Below are positions 16,306 through 25,248 of a stretch of DNA of 64,000 nt, in pieces. The DNA comes from Actinoplanes sp. DH11. Lineage in GTDB: Bacteria; Actinomycetota; Actinomycetes; Mycobacteriales; Micromonosporaceae. Both the position numbers and the translations under genes were made by a program. The notes beneath the pieces are model-generated. The model saw only the letters and a program-made list of their open reading frames with translations, ran no database searches and was not told the origin of the DNA. The DNA lies in the NCBI RefSeq assembly GCF_020873875.1, contig NZ_JAHWGU010000016.1, forward strand, positions 143,730 to 207,729. The letters are read 5' to 3'. Within the stretch, counting starts at the first letter, position 1. Every line of letters starts with the position of its first letter.

Positions 16306-18606
16306 GTGCCCACTGAACCGACCTCGTGGCCCGAGCCGCTCACCGTTCGCCACCAGGCCTGGGCGACGCCGTTGCGCCGCCCGCGGATGAGCAACGACGA
16401 GGACGTCCGGGCCGGGATCTCGCTGACCAACCGCTACCTGGAACGCGACGGCGTGCCGGTCGTCCCGGTCTCCGGCGAGCTGCACTACAGCCGGGTGCCC
16501 CGGGAGCGCTGGGCCGAGCGCCTGCGCCAGATGAAGGCCGGCGGCGTCACCGTGGTGGCCAGCTACCTCTTCTGGCTGCACCACTCCGGCCGCCGCAGTG
16601 AGGCGCGCTTCGACGGCAACCTCGACGTGGCAGCGTTCGTCGACCTGGCGGTCGCGACCGGCCTCGACGTGGTGCTGCGGATCGGCCCGTGGTGTCACGG
16701 CGAGTCCCGCAACGGCGGCTTCCCGGACTGGGTGCAGCAGGCACCGGTCCGGCACCGCACCGACGACCCCGCCTACCTGGAACTGGTCGCCGAATGGTTC
16801 GGCCAGATCGGCGCGACCCTGGCCGGCCGTGCCGGCGAGGCGGGTGTCGTGCTCGGCATCCAGCTGGAGAACGAGCTGTACACCCAGCCCGAGCACCTGC
16901 GCACCCTCAAGCGGATGGCCCGCGAGGCCGGCATGTCCGCACCGATCTGGACGGCGACCGCCTGGGACAGCGCCGAACTGCCCGAGGCCGAGGTGCTACC
17001 GCTCTACGGCGGGTACGGTGACGGCTTCTGGGTGGAACCGGATGCGCCCTGGGCACCCAACTTCCGGGACCACTACTTCTTCTCGCACGTCTGGGACGAC
17101 CCGGGCATCGGCGCGGACGTGCGGCGGGCACAGAACATCCAGGCGGCCGAGGGCGGACCGCGTACGCCCTCCGACGACTTCCCGGCCGCGACGTGTGAGC
17201 TGGCCGGTGGCATGGCGACCGCGTACCACCGGCGGCCCCGGCCGGACGCCCTCGACGTCGCCGCCATCGCGCACTGCAAGATCGGCAACGGTTCGGCCTG
17301 GCAGGGCTACTACATGTACTCGGGCGGCACCAACCCGTCCGCACCGGACGGCATGCAGGAGTCGCACGCCACCGGGTACCCGAACGACCTGCCGCGTCTC
17401 GGCTACGACTTCCACGCCCCGATCGGTGAGGCCGGCGCCCTGGCCCCCAGCCACGCCGAACTGCGCCGCCAGCACGCGTTCCTGCTCGCCTTCGGTGACC
17501 GGCTCGCCGAGATGCCCTCCACCCTGCCCGACGTGCGGCCCACCGGTGTCGAGGACGGCGAGACCCTGCGCTGGGCGCTGCGCGGCGACGGCCGGTCCGG
17601 TTTCGTCTTCGTGGCCTGGCATCAGCCGCACATCCCGCTCGCGACGTACCGCGGCGCCCGGTTCCGGATCACGCTCGACGACGAGGTCGTGGAGTTCCCG
17701 CCGGCGCCGATCGACATCCCGCCCGGCACCCTGGCCCGCTGGCCGGTCAACCTGACCGCCGGCGGCGTCCGCATCGCCTGGGCCACCGCCACGGCGCTGA
17801 CCCTGCTGCCCGGCGACGTGCCGACGCTGGTCCTGGTCGCCGACGCGGGCATCGCACCCCAGGTGGCCGTGCACGGGCCCGGCGGCGTGCGGGTGCACGA
17901 CATCGAGCCCGGCCGGACCCCGCACCGGTTCGGCGGTCTCGACGTCCTCGTCCTCCCGGCCGGCCTAGCGGCGTCGGTGTGGGTGGTCGAGGAGCCGGTC
18001 CGCCGCCTGCTGATCAGCGACGACGAACTCCAGTGGGACGCTTCGGGCCGGATCCGGGTCAAGGCCACGACGACCCCGGGGGTACGGGTGTACGACCCGT
18101 CCCGGCAGGCCTTCGCCGACTTCGGCGCCGTCCCGCCGACCCCGCCCGCGCCCGTGCCGGTCACCGCCGAACCGCTGCGGCCGGCGGCCGGCGCGGTCCC
18201 GGTCAGTTACGGCAAGCACGACGGCCGCCCGTCCGCACCCGCGCCCGACGTCTTCGACGAACTGGCCGCCGTGCACAGCCTGACCCTGCCCGACTGGGCC
18301 GCCGACAAGTCCCTCGACCCGCTGCTGCGGATCACCTGGGCCGGTGACGTCGGCGAGCTGCGCATCGACGGCCGCACCGTGACCGACCGCTTCTGGGACG
18401 GCGCGGACTGGCTGGTCAACCTGACCGACGCCGGTCACCGCGCCGGCGCCGAGGTCACCCTGCACCTGCTGCCGCTGGCCGCCGGCACCCCGGTCCACCT
18501 GCCGGCGGACGCCCGCGCCCGCCTCGCCGGCGTCGAGGACCAGCTGCTCTCCATCGACGCCGTCGAGGTGCTCGCCCGCACCGCCGCCACCGAACCGGCC
18601 CCCTGA
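16306..18606 (+). CDS. GH35-type beta-galactosidase
   Basis: A 766-residue glycoside hydrolase of family 35 type. The N-terminal barrel shows VPVVPVSGELHYSRVPRERW, the FW motif region (YLFWLHHSG), LRIGPWCHGESRNGGFPDW, and the acid/base Glu190 in GIQLENELY. Beta domains follow (about 420-766). There is no signal peptide, so it should act inside the cell on imported galacto-oligosaccharides, releasing galactose. AAGGAGG 7 bases upstream supports the GTG start at 16306. It is divergent from the galactan transporter and carries the same operator. It plays the role that GanA plays beside GanB in Bacillus, though it belongs to another family. Confidence 0.85.
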   Translation: MPTEPTSWPEPLTVRHQAWATPLRRPRMSNDEDVRAGISLTNRYLERDGVPVVPVSGELHYSRVPRERWAERLRQMKAGGVTVVASYLFWLHHSGRRSEARFDGNLDVAAFVDLAVATGLDVVLRIGPWCHGESRNGGFPDWVQQAPVRHRTDDPAYLELVAEWFGQIGATLAGRAGEAGVVLGIQLENELYTQPEHLRTLKRMAREAGMSAPIWTATAWDSAELPEAEVLPLYGGYGDGFWVEPDAPWAPNFRDHYFFSHVWDDPGIGADVRRAQNIQAAEGGPRTPSDDFPAATCELAGGMATAYHRRPRPDALDVAAIAHCKIGNGSAWQGYYMYSGGTNPSAPDGMQESHATGYPNDLPRLGYDFHAPIGEAGALAPSHAELRRQHAFLLAFGDRLAEMPSTLPDVRPTGVEDGETLRWALRGDGRSGFVFVAWHQPHIPLATYRGARFRITLDDEVVEFPPAPIDIPPGTLARWPVNLTAGGVRIAWATATALTLLPGDVPTLVLVADAGIAPQVAVHGPGGVRVHDIEPGRTPHRFGGLDVLVLPAGLAASVWVVEEPVRRLLISDDELQWDASGRIRVKATTTPGVRVYDPSRQAFADFGAVPPTPPAPVPVTAEPLRPAAGAVPVSYGKHDGRPSAPAPDVFDELAAVHSLTLPDWAADKSLDPLLRITWAGDVGELRIDGRTVTDRFWDGADWLVNLTDAGHRAGAEVTLHLLPLAAGTPVHLPADARARLAGVEDQLLSIDAVEVLARTAATEPAP

Positions 18607-18753
18607 CCCACCCCGACCGGCCGACCCAGCCCGCACGCTGAGTCTCACGCCACGGCCTTGGCGGCGCCGTTCTCCTGGTCGAGCGGGGTGTCAGGATCCA
18701 TGGTGTCCGGGTCGATCAGGTCGTGCTGTTGTGCGAGCCCCGCATCGGCCGGA

Positions 18754-18779
18754 CTCAGCGGGTGCGCCGGGGTGCCGAA
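18754..18779 (+). promoter_or_regulatory. FliA-type promoter of chemoreceptor 1
   Basis: CTCA (18754-18757), 16 bases, then GCCGAA (18774-18779). GCCGA is the hallmark -10 of FliA/SigD flagellar sigma factors, and CTCA-N15-17-GCCGAA is, as I recall it, the consensus described for Actinoplanes missouriensis. It would start transcription some 35 bases before the receptor ATG. Confidence 0.7.
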
Positions 18780-18820
18780 GGTGGGGTGGGGAGGAATGGC
18801 CGCGCGGAAGGTGACGTCGC

Positions 18821-20416
18821 ATGTCCCGTTCGCCGTTGCAACGACTCAACGACCTGCCGCTGGGCGTCAAGGTGATCACCTCGGTCGTGGCGGTCGCGAT
18901 CGCCTGCGCCGCGGTGATCGGTATCGCCGTCGGCGGCCTGCGTACCGTCGAGACCAGGTCGCGCGCGGTCTACGACCACGGGGTGACACCGATCCAGCTG
19001 CTGGCCGCCCTGCATCAGGACGCGTTGCGCAACCGGATGTTCACGCTCAACTACTTCATGTCCGGCGCCGAGTACCGGACGAAGATCACCGGGCAGGTGG
19101 CGGATCTCGACGACAAGTTCGACGAGACGTGGCAGCGGTACGCGCCGCTGAGTGCCGACCCGGCGGTGGCGTCGGATCTGCGGACCGGCTACGACCGGTT
19201 CCTGACGTTGCGCGACGACGTGATGCTCCCGGCGTCGGCCAAGGGGGACCTGTCCGGGTTCTGGACCGGGTGGAACGAGGCGACCACCGTCTTCACCGAG
19301 GTCGACGAGCAGTTCGCCGCGCTGGAGTCGGCGCACGCGGACCAGGCGGTCCAGGCGACCGACGAGGTCACCGAGGCCAAGGGTTCGGTGACCACGCAGG
19401 TGCTGGTGATCGGCCTGGTCGGCCTGCTGATCGGCCTGGCGGTGGCGCTGCTGGTGGTGCGGGCCCTTGTCGGGCCGGTGCGCCGGCTCACCGAGGTGCT
19501 GCAGGCGGTGGCGGGCGGTGACCTGACCCGGGAGGCCGACGTGCGCAGCCGTGACGAGATCGGGCAGATGGCCGACGCGTTGCGCCGGGCGACGACAGGC
19601 ATGCGCGACGCGGTCGGGGTGATCAACGGCAGCGCGGCGACCGTGCTCGAATCCAGCCGGAACCTGAACGCGGTGAACGACAACCTCGCCGGTGGGGCGG
19701 CCACGGCCTCGGACCGTGCGTCCGCGGCCCAGCAGGCGGCGGGTGACGTGGCACGGCACGTGAGCACGCTGAGTGCGGCGGCCGAGCAGATGGGTGTCTC
19801 GATCCGGGAGATCGCCACGAACGCCTCGGACGCGGCGGGCGTCGCCAACGAGGCGGTAGCGGTGGCGCACGAGACCAGTGGCATCGTGGCCAAGCTCGGC
19901 GAGTCGTCGAACGAGATCGGCAACATCGTGAAGGTGATCAACCAGATCGCCGAGCAGACGAACCTGCTGGCGCTGAACGCGACGATCGAGGCGGCTCGGG
20001 CGGGGGAGCTGGGCAAGGGCTTCGCGGTGGTCGCCGGCGAGGTCAAGGAGCTGGCGCAGGAGACCGCGAAGGCCACCGAGACGATCAGCCGGCGGGTGCA
20101 GGAGATCCAGTCGGACACCGCGAGCGCGGTCGCCGCGATCGAACGGATCTCCGAAGTGATCATCCGGATCAGCGACTACCAGACCACTATCGCCTCGGCC
20201 GTGGAGGAGCAGACCGCGACGGCCGGGGAGATCAGTCGCAGCGTCACCGAGGCCGCGGGCGGCGCCGAGGAGATCGCCCGCAACATCAGTGACGTGGCGG
20301 ACGCGGCGCAGGCCACCACGAGCGGGCTGGAGGGTTCCCGGTCGGCGGCGCACGAGCTGGCCGGGATGGCCGACGAGCTGACCGGTGCGGTGCGCAGGTT
20401 CGAGATAACCCGCTGA
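18821..20416 (+). CDS. Methyl-accepting chemotaxis protein 1
   Basis: A 531-residue transmembrane chemoreceptor. TM1 lies near residues 15-40, a four-helix-bundle type extracellular sensor to about 185, TM2 at about 190-213 (VLVIGLVGLLIGLAVALLVV), a HAMP domain to about 265 and the cytoplasmic coiled coil to the end. The kinase-contact hairpin tip is intact (IAEQTNLLALNATIEAARAG). The ligand is unknown. A FliA-type promoter lies upstream, so it is probably made with the flagellum. No che genes are adjacent; it is an isolated receptor that must signal to a CheA coded elsewhere. Confidence 0.95.
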   Translation: MSRSPLQRLNDLPLGVKVITSVVAVAIACAAVIGIAVGGLRTVETRSRAVYDHGVTPIQLLAALHQDALRNRMFTLNYFMSGAEYRTKITGQVADLDDKFDETWQRYAPLSADPAVASDLRTGYDRFLTLRDDVMLPASAKGDLSGFWTGWNEATTVFTEVDEQFAALESAHADQAVQATDEVTEAKGSVTTQVLVIGLVGLLIGLAVALLVVRALVGPVRRLTEVLQAVAGGDLTREADVRSRDEIGQMADALRRATTGMRDAVGVINGSAATVLESSRNLNAVNDNLAGGAATASDRASAAQQAAGDVARHVSTLSAAAEQMGVSIREIATNASDAAGVANEAVAVAHETSGIVAKLGESSNEIGNIVKVINQIAEQTNLLALNATIEAARAGELGKGFAVVAGEVKELAQETAKATETISRRVQEIQSDTASAVAAIERISEVIIRISDYQTTIASAVEEQTATAGEISRSVTEAAGGAEEIARNISDVADAAQATTSGLEGSRSAAHELAGMADELTGAVRRFEITR

Positions 20417-20455
20417 CCGTCATCCGGCAGGGTAAGCGTCGTTACAGATAAGAGT

Positions 20456-20471
20456 GGACATAGTACTGTCC
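20456..20471. promoter_or_regulatory. Small palindrome at the TRAP promoter
   Basis: GGACA-TAGTAC-TGTCC is a perfect 5-bp inverted repeat that contains a possible -10 (TAGTAC), 5 bp before the ATG at 20477. It may be an operator over the start site. Weak evidence. Confidence 0.35.
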
Positions 20472-20476
20472 GTTTC

Positions 20477-22549
20477 ATGGGCGAAGATCGATCTCTTGGT
20501 GGGCCGGGTGACCCCGCGGCCGTCCATTACGACGAGGAGGAGCGACCCGCCCGCGCGCTGACCGGCCGGTTCGGCGCGTTCGTCTCGATCGTCGCCTTCG
20601 GTGTCGCGCTGCTGGTGCTCTGGCAGGTCTTCCGGCCGCTCGCCCAGGGCAGCCAGTTCTACTTGATCATCTTCCTGGCCGGTACGCTTCCGCTGGTCTT
20701 CCTCGCCTACCGGATGGGGCTGGGGACCCGCGGCGGCCGGGACCGGCCCACCGTGGCCGACCTGCTGCTGGCCGTGCTCGCGCTGGTGGTCTGCCTCTAT
20801 CCGGTGAACCCGTTCGGCGGCGGTTACGACGCCTTCCTCAACCGGCAGGGCCTGCTCGAATCCGTGGACGTGGCGTTCGGCGCGGTGCTGCTGGTGCTCG
20901 TCGTCGAAGCCTGCCGCCGGACCACCGGCTGGGCGCTCCCGGTGGTCTGCCTGGGCTTCCTGGCGTACGGCTACTACGGCGGCCTGCTGCCCCAGCACCT
21001 GCCGGTCGCGCACGCCGGACTCGACTTCGCGCAGATCGTCGACGCCCTCTACAACTCCGGCAGCGGGTTCTACGGCACGCCGCTGGACGTCGCGGCCACG
21101 TACATCGTGCTCTTCACCATCTATGGCGCCGTGCTGGAACTCTCCGGCGCCAGCCGGTTCTTCGTAGACCTCTCGGTCGCGGCCTTCCGCCGTTCGCGCA
21201 GCGCCGCCGGGCGGACAGCGGTCGCCGCCGGCTTCCTGCTCGGCACGGTCAGCGGATCGGGTACGGCCACCGCGGTGAGCGTCGGCGCCGTCACCTGGCC
21301 GATGCTCCGCAAGGCCGGTTACCCGCCGGAGCAGGCCGGTGGCATGCTCGCCGCGGCCGGGGTCGGCGCGATCCTCTCCCCGCCCACCCTCGGCGCGGCC
21401 GCGTTCATCGTCGCGGAGTACCTGAACGTCTCCTACCTGACCGTCCTCGGCTGGGCGATGATCCCGACGGTCCTCTACTACCTGGGCATCCTGCTCGCCG
21501 TCGAGATCGACGTGCGCCGGTTCGGCGTCCGGCCGGTCGAGGCCCCGGCGGTGAGCGCCCGGCGCCTGCTGCTCCGGTTCGGCTACCACTTCTCGTCGCT
21601 CGTGCTGATCGTCGTGCTGCTGGCGCTCGGCCAGTCGGCGACCCGCGCGGTCGTCTACGCGACCGTCCTGGCGGCGGCGCTGTCCTTCCTGGACCGGCGG
21701 GTCTGGCTGACCCCGCGCCGGGTGTTCGAGGCCCTTGCCGCCGGGGTGCGCGGCGTGCTCCCGGTCGTCGCGGTCTGCGCGGCCGCCGGCATCATCACCG
21801 CCACCACGACCAAGACCGGCCTCGGCGCCCAGCTCGCGTCGTTGCTGGTCAGCGGTGCGCAGGCGGTCACCGACAACCCGGCCGCGGTGCTCGCCCTGAC
21901 CGTGGTGCTCGCCGCGGTCGCGCTGGCCCTGCTGGGTCTCGCCGTCCCGGTCACGGCCAGCTTCATCATCGGCTGGGTGATCATCGGGCCGGCGCTGCTC
22001 GCCCTGGGGGTGCCGGCGCCGGCGGCGGCGATGTTCGTCTTCTACTACTCGGTGCTCTCCGAGGTAACACCGCCCACCGCCCTGGCCGCGGTGGGCGCCA
22101 GCGCGATCACCGGCGGGCGGGCGATCCCGACGATGTGGCAGGCGCTGAAGTACGCGTTGCCGGCGTTCCTGGTCCCGATCGCGTTCGTGCTCACCGAGAA
22201 CGGCGAGCACCTGCTCGCCCGCGGGCCGGCCGCCGGCGTGCTCGGGGCGACCGTGGTGGCGGCACTGGCCGTGCTCGGCCTGGCCGTCGCCGCCGGCGGC
22301 TGGGTGTTCGGCATCGGCCCGGCCGGCACACCGAGCCGCGTCCTCGCCGCGCTCGCCGGCCTCGCCCTGCTCTACCTGGAACCGGTCGCCGTCGCGGCCG
22401 GCGCCGCCGCCCTGGTGGCAGCGGCCGTCCTGGCCGCCCTGCACCGCCGCGACCATCCACCGGCACCCCCACCGGCGGCACCCGCATCCGCTCCCGCACC
22501 GATCGATCAGCCTGAGCCGTCCGACCCGACTCCTCGGAGGAGTGCATGA
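20477..22549 (+). CDS. TRAP transporter fused permease (4TM/12TM)
   Basis: A 690-residue membrane protein in which the small DctQ-like and large DctM-like TRAP subunits are fused, as in the TAXI subclass. Hydrophobic segments begin near residue 33 and continue to about 665. The M-type core is seen in GFLLGTVSGSGTATAVSVGAV and GGMLAAAGVGAILSPPTLGA. It uses an ion gradient to import an organic acid delivered by the TAXI binding protein. The Pro/Ala-rich tail is cytoplasmic. The stop overlaps the start of the binding protein gene (ATGA). Confidence 0.92.
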   Translation: MGEDRSLGGPGDPAAVHYDEEERPARALTGRFGAFVSIVAFGVALLVLWQVFRPLAQGSQFYLIIFLAGTLPLVFLAYRMGLGTRGGRDRPTVADLLLAVLALVVCLYPVNPFGGGYDAFLNRQGLLESVDVAFGAVLLVLVVEACRRTTGWALPVVCLGFLAYGYYGGLLPQHLPVAHAGLDFAQIVDALYNSGSGFYGTPLDVAATYIVLFTIYGAVLELSGASRFFVDLSVAAFRRSRSAAGRTAVAAGFLLGTVSGSGTATAVSVGAVTWPMLRKAGYPPEQAGGMLAAAGVGAILSPPTLGAAAFIVAEYLNVSYLTVLGWAMIPTVLYYLGILLAVEIDVRRFGVRPVEAPAVSARRLLLRFGYHFSSLVLIVVLLALGQSATRAVVYATVLAAALSFLDRRVWLTPRRVFEALAAGVRGVLPVVAVCAAAGIITATTTKTGLGAQLASLLVSGAQAVTDNPAAVLALTVVLAAVALALLGLAVPVTASFIIGWVIIGPALLALGVPAPAAAMFVFYYSVLSEVTPPTALAAVGASAITGGRAIPTMWQALKYALPAFLVPIAFVLTENGEHLLARGPAAGVLGATVVAALAVLGLAVAAGGWVFGIGPAGTPSRVLAALAGLALLYLEPVAVAAGAAALVAAAVLAALHRRDHPPAPPPAAPASAPAPIDQPEPSDPTPRRSA

Positions 22550-23547
22550 GAAGGATCTGGAGCATCACCCTGACCGGCGCCCTGCTCGCCACCGTCGCGG
22601 CCTGCGGCGGCCGGCAGGACAGCGCCGCCACCGACGCCGGCGGCGACGTCACCTGCGAGGTCGGCCAGGCCACCCGGGTCGGCATCGCGACCGGCAACGC
22701 GACGGGCGTCTACTTCGCCCTGGGCAACGCCTACGCCGAGCAGGTCAACGCGAGCGGCGGCAACGTGCAGGCGACCGCGTCCGAGACCGGCGCCTCGGTG
22801 CAGAACATCCAGCAGCTGGTCGCGGGCACCTACGACGTGGCGTTCTCGCTCGCCGACACGGCCGCCGACGCGGTCGGCGGCACCGGCAGCTTCACCGGCA
22901 AGCAGCCGGTGGCCGCGCTGGCCCGGATACACACCAACTACACCCAGGTGATCGTCCGCAAGGCGGCCGGGATCACCGACGTCGCCGGGATGAAGGGCAA
23001 ACGGGTCTCCACGGGCTCCCCGAAGTCGGGCACCGAGGTGATCGCCCAGCGCGTGCTGACGGCGGCCGGGCTGAACCCGGAGTCCGACGTCAGCGCCCAG
23101 AAACTGGACCTCACCAAGACCGTCGACGGGATGAAGGAGGGCACGATCGACGCGCTGTTCTTCTCCGGCGGGCTGCCCACCCCGGGCATCACCGACCTGC
23201 TGACCACGGCGAAGGACCAGGTCGAGTTCCTCGACATCACGCCGCTGCTGCCGGAGCTGCAGAAGACCAACCAGGTGTACCAGGAGGGCGTGATCCCGGC
23301 TGCCACCTACCGGACCCCCGCCGACGTGAAGACGATCGTGGTCCCGAACGTCCTGCTGGTCCGCGAGGACCTCGACCCGGACGTGGCCTGCGTGCTGACG
23401 AAGACGCTCTTCGACCGCAAGACCCAGCTGGAGCAGGCGAACGCGGCGGCCAAGGAGATCAGCCTGGACACCGCCCGGGCGACCGATCCGGTGCCGGTGC
23501 ACCGGGGCGCCACGAAGGCGCTCGACGACCTCGGCGCGCCGCAGTAG
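22546..23547 (+). CDS. TAXI family TRAP solute-binding lipoprotein
   Basis: A 333-residue extracytoplasmic binding protein. The signal peptide ends in the lipobox TVAAC (Cys20). The TAXI features are clear: RVGIATGNATGVYFALGNAYAE at the start of the domain, then ETGASVQNIQQLVAGTYDVAF and the KRVSTGSPKSGTEVIAQRVL segment. It partners the fused permease in front of it. TAXI substrates include glutamate and other carboxylates; the one used here is unknown. Confidence 0.92.
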   Translation: MRRIWSITLTGALLATVAACGGRQDSAATDAGGDVTCEVGQATRVGIATGNATGVYFALGNAYAEQVNASGGNVQATASETGASVQNIQQLVAGTYDVAFSLADTAADAVGGTGSFTGKQPVAALARIHTNYTQVIVRKAAGITDVAGMKGKRVSTGSPKSGTEVIAQRVLTAAGLNPESDVSAQKLDLTKTVDGMKEGTIDALFFSGGLPTPGITDLLTTAKDQVEFLDITPLLPELQKTNQVYQEGVIPAATYRTPADVKTIVVPNVLLVREDLDPDVACVLTKTLFDRKTQLEQANAAAKEISLDTARATDPVPVHRGATKALDDLGAPQ

Positions 23548-23951
23548 ACGGAGCGTTCACCCTGGCCCGGCGGACGCGCCAGGCCACGCTGCTGATCGCC
23601 GGCGGGATCGGCGTGACCCCGATCCGGGCGCTGCTGGAGGACCCGGCGATCGGGTCCGATGTGGTGGTGCTCTACCGGGTGCGTACCGCCGCCGACGCGG
23701 TCCTGCTCGGCGAACTGCGCAACCTGGCCCGTGCCCGGGGCGCCCGGCTGCACGTGATCAGCGGCCGCACCGGCGGGCGCAACCAGCCCTTCCAACCGGC
23801 GAACCTGCTGACCCTGGTGCCGGACGTGGCCGTGCGCGACGTCTACGTCTGCGGCCCGGCGCCGCTGACCCGGGCGGTGCTGGCCGCCCTGCGGTCGCTG
23901 CGGGTCCCGTCCCGGCAGGTCCACGCCGAACTCTTCCGCCTGGCCGCCTGA
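23547..23951 (+). pseudogene. C-terminal fragment of a ferredoxin-NADP reductase-like protein
   Basis: Directly after the TAXI stop, one frame carries about 134 residues that match the NAD(P)-binding half of FNR-type flavoprotein reductases: DGAFTLARRT, then LLIAGGIGVTPIRALLED and near the end VYVCGPAPLTRAVLAAL. The FAD-binding half that should come before is absent, and no start with a ribosome binding site is visible. This looks like the remnant of a ferric-reductase-like or oxygenase-reductase gene cut off at its 5' side, perhaps when the TRAP operon was placed here. Confidence 0.7.
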
Positions 23952-24011
23952 GCCGCGCCCGGCCCTCTGAGCCGTGCGTCTGAACCGGCGTGCCGCTCGC
24001 CCGCGCGCTGC

Positions 24012-24299
24012 TCAGACGTCGTGGACCTCGAGGACCCGGGTGGTGGGTGCGGCGTCGCCGAGCCGGGCGCGCAGGGACCGGCGTTCCGGGTCGTCCAGGA
24101 AGGATCGCAGGCCGGCGCGGTCCCGGAAGCGGATCACGTGGACCTCGGTGCCGTCCGTGGTGTCGCGCATCCGCCGTTCCAGGACGCCGCCGTGCCGGTG
24201 CAGCAGGGTGAGCACGTCGTCCTCGTACCGCCGGCCAGCCGCCACCCGCCCGGCCGCCATCTCCACCACCGCGACCAGCAGCAACCCTGGATCCGTCAT
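24012..24299 (-). CDS. Small protein of the dimeric alpha-beta barrel type (ABM/DUF1330-like)
   Basis: A 95-residue cytoplasmic protein. The pattern fits the ferredoxin-like fold of ABM/DUF1330 proteins: LLLVAVVEMAAGRVAAGRRYEDDVL, then HGGVLERRM and VHVIRFRDRAGLRSFLDDPERRSLR. Such proteins are small oxygenases or binding proteins. No catalytic residue can be named. Single gene, convergent with the fragment before it and divergent from the PARG-like gene. Confidence 0.65.
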   Translation of the reverse strand: MTDPGLLLVAVVEMAAGRVAAGRRYEDDVLTLLHRHGGVLERRMRDTTDGTEVHVIRFRDRAGLRSFLDDPERRSLRARLGDAAPTTRVLEVHDV

Positions 24300-24343
24300 C
24301 CGGCCAGTATCCCCATGATCGCGGGAGCTGTCATGATGCGCGG

Positions 24344-25117
24344 ATGAGTGCGAGGTTGCGGGCGATGGCGACGGAGACCCTCGCCATCGTGGCGGACGGG
24401 CGGCTCGGCGGGGCCGACATCTCCGGTGCGATAGCGGACGCGGTCCGGGGTACCCGGCTGTACCTGCCCGGCGACCCGCTGCCGGAGCCGGTGCCGGTGG
24501 CCGGCCCGCCGGTCGTGGAGGTCACCGGCGAGTCCACTCTGGCCGCGGCGGCGCGGCTCGACGACCCGCTGTGCCTGAACTTCGCCTCGGCGCGCAGCCC
24601 GGGTGGTGGTTTCCGCAACGGGGCGCAGGCGCAGGAGGAGAGCCTGGCCCGCAGTTCCGCGCTCTATCCGTCCCTGCTCGCGGCCGGTGACTTCTACGCG
24701 TTCCACCGGGCGGACCGCGGCCTGCTCTACACCGACCGGATGATCTACTCGCCGCGGGTGCCGGTGTTCCGGGACGATCGGGGGCGGTTGCTGGCGGTGG
24801 CGTACCCGGTCTCGTTCCTCACCGCCGCCGCCCCGAACCGCGCGATGATCGTCCGTGACCAGCCGGACCTGTTGCCGCAGGTCCCCGGGGTGCTGGCCGG
24901 GCGGGCGGAACGGATCCTGCGGGTGGCGGCGGCGCACGGGCACCGGGAGATCGTGCTGGGCGCCTGGGGCTGCGGCGTCTTCGGCAACGACCCGGGGCAG
25001 GTCGCCGACGTCTTCGCCGCGGCGCTGCGCGCGGCACCGTGGTTCGAGCGGGTCGTCTTCGCCATCCTGGACCGCCGCGAGGAGGTCCGCGACGTGTTCC
25101 GGGCCCGATTCCCTTGA
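24344..25117 (+). CDS. Bacterial PARG-like protein (TIGR02452/DUF2263)
   Basis: A 257-residue macrodomain protein with the poly(ADP-ribose) glycohydrolase signature: NFASARSPGGGFRNGAQAQE, giving GGG at 87-89 and the catalytic QEE at 97-99, with LYPSLLAAGDFYAFHR behind it. GCGVFGNDPGQVADVF near the C-terminus forms the end of the ADP-ribose site. Family members cut ADP-ribose polymers down to ADP-ribose, as shown for the Thermomonospora curvata enzyme. Its partner PARP or ADP-ribosyltransferase is not in the window. The start at 24344 lies 44 bp from the divergent ABM-like gene. Confidence 0.85.
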   Translation: MSARLRAMATETLAIVADGRLGGADISGAIADAVRGTRLYLPGDPLPEPVPVAGPPVVEVTGESTLAAAARLDDPLCLNFASARSPGGGFRNGAQAQEESLARSSALYPSLLAAGDFYAFHRADRGLLYTDRMIYSPRVPVFRDDRGRLLAVAYPVSFLTAAAPNRAMIVRDQPDLLPQVPGVLAGRAERILRVAAAHGHREIVLGAWGCGVFGNDPGQVADVFAAALRAAPWFERVVFAILDRREEVRDVFRARFP

Positions 25118-25248
25118 TCGTGCCGCGCGGGGACCGTTGCCCGGCAGATCGTGCCGCGCGGTCCGCGGCGACAGCTCCGCGGCGGGGCCCGGCCCCGGTA
25201 GGCTGACCGGAGACTTCCGCTCGGCAGGGGACCGGCAGGTGGGCTGCG

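Noticed and set aside
20431..20446. GCGTCGTTACA shared by the TRAP and metN upstream regions
   Set aside because: An 11-base match between two places, with no symmetry and at different distance from the gene starts; probably chance.
22542..23951. A single 469-residue gene across the TAXI region
   Set aside because: The long frame overlaps the TAXI gene in another phase, and its first two thirds are Arg/Gly-rich noise. Only the part after 23547 resembles a protein, hence the fragment call.
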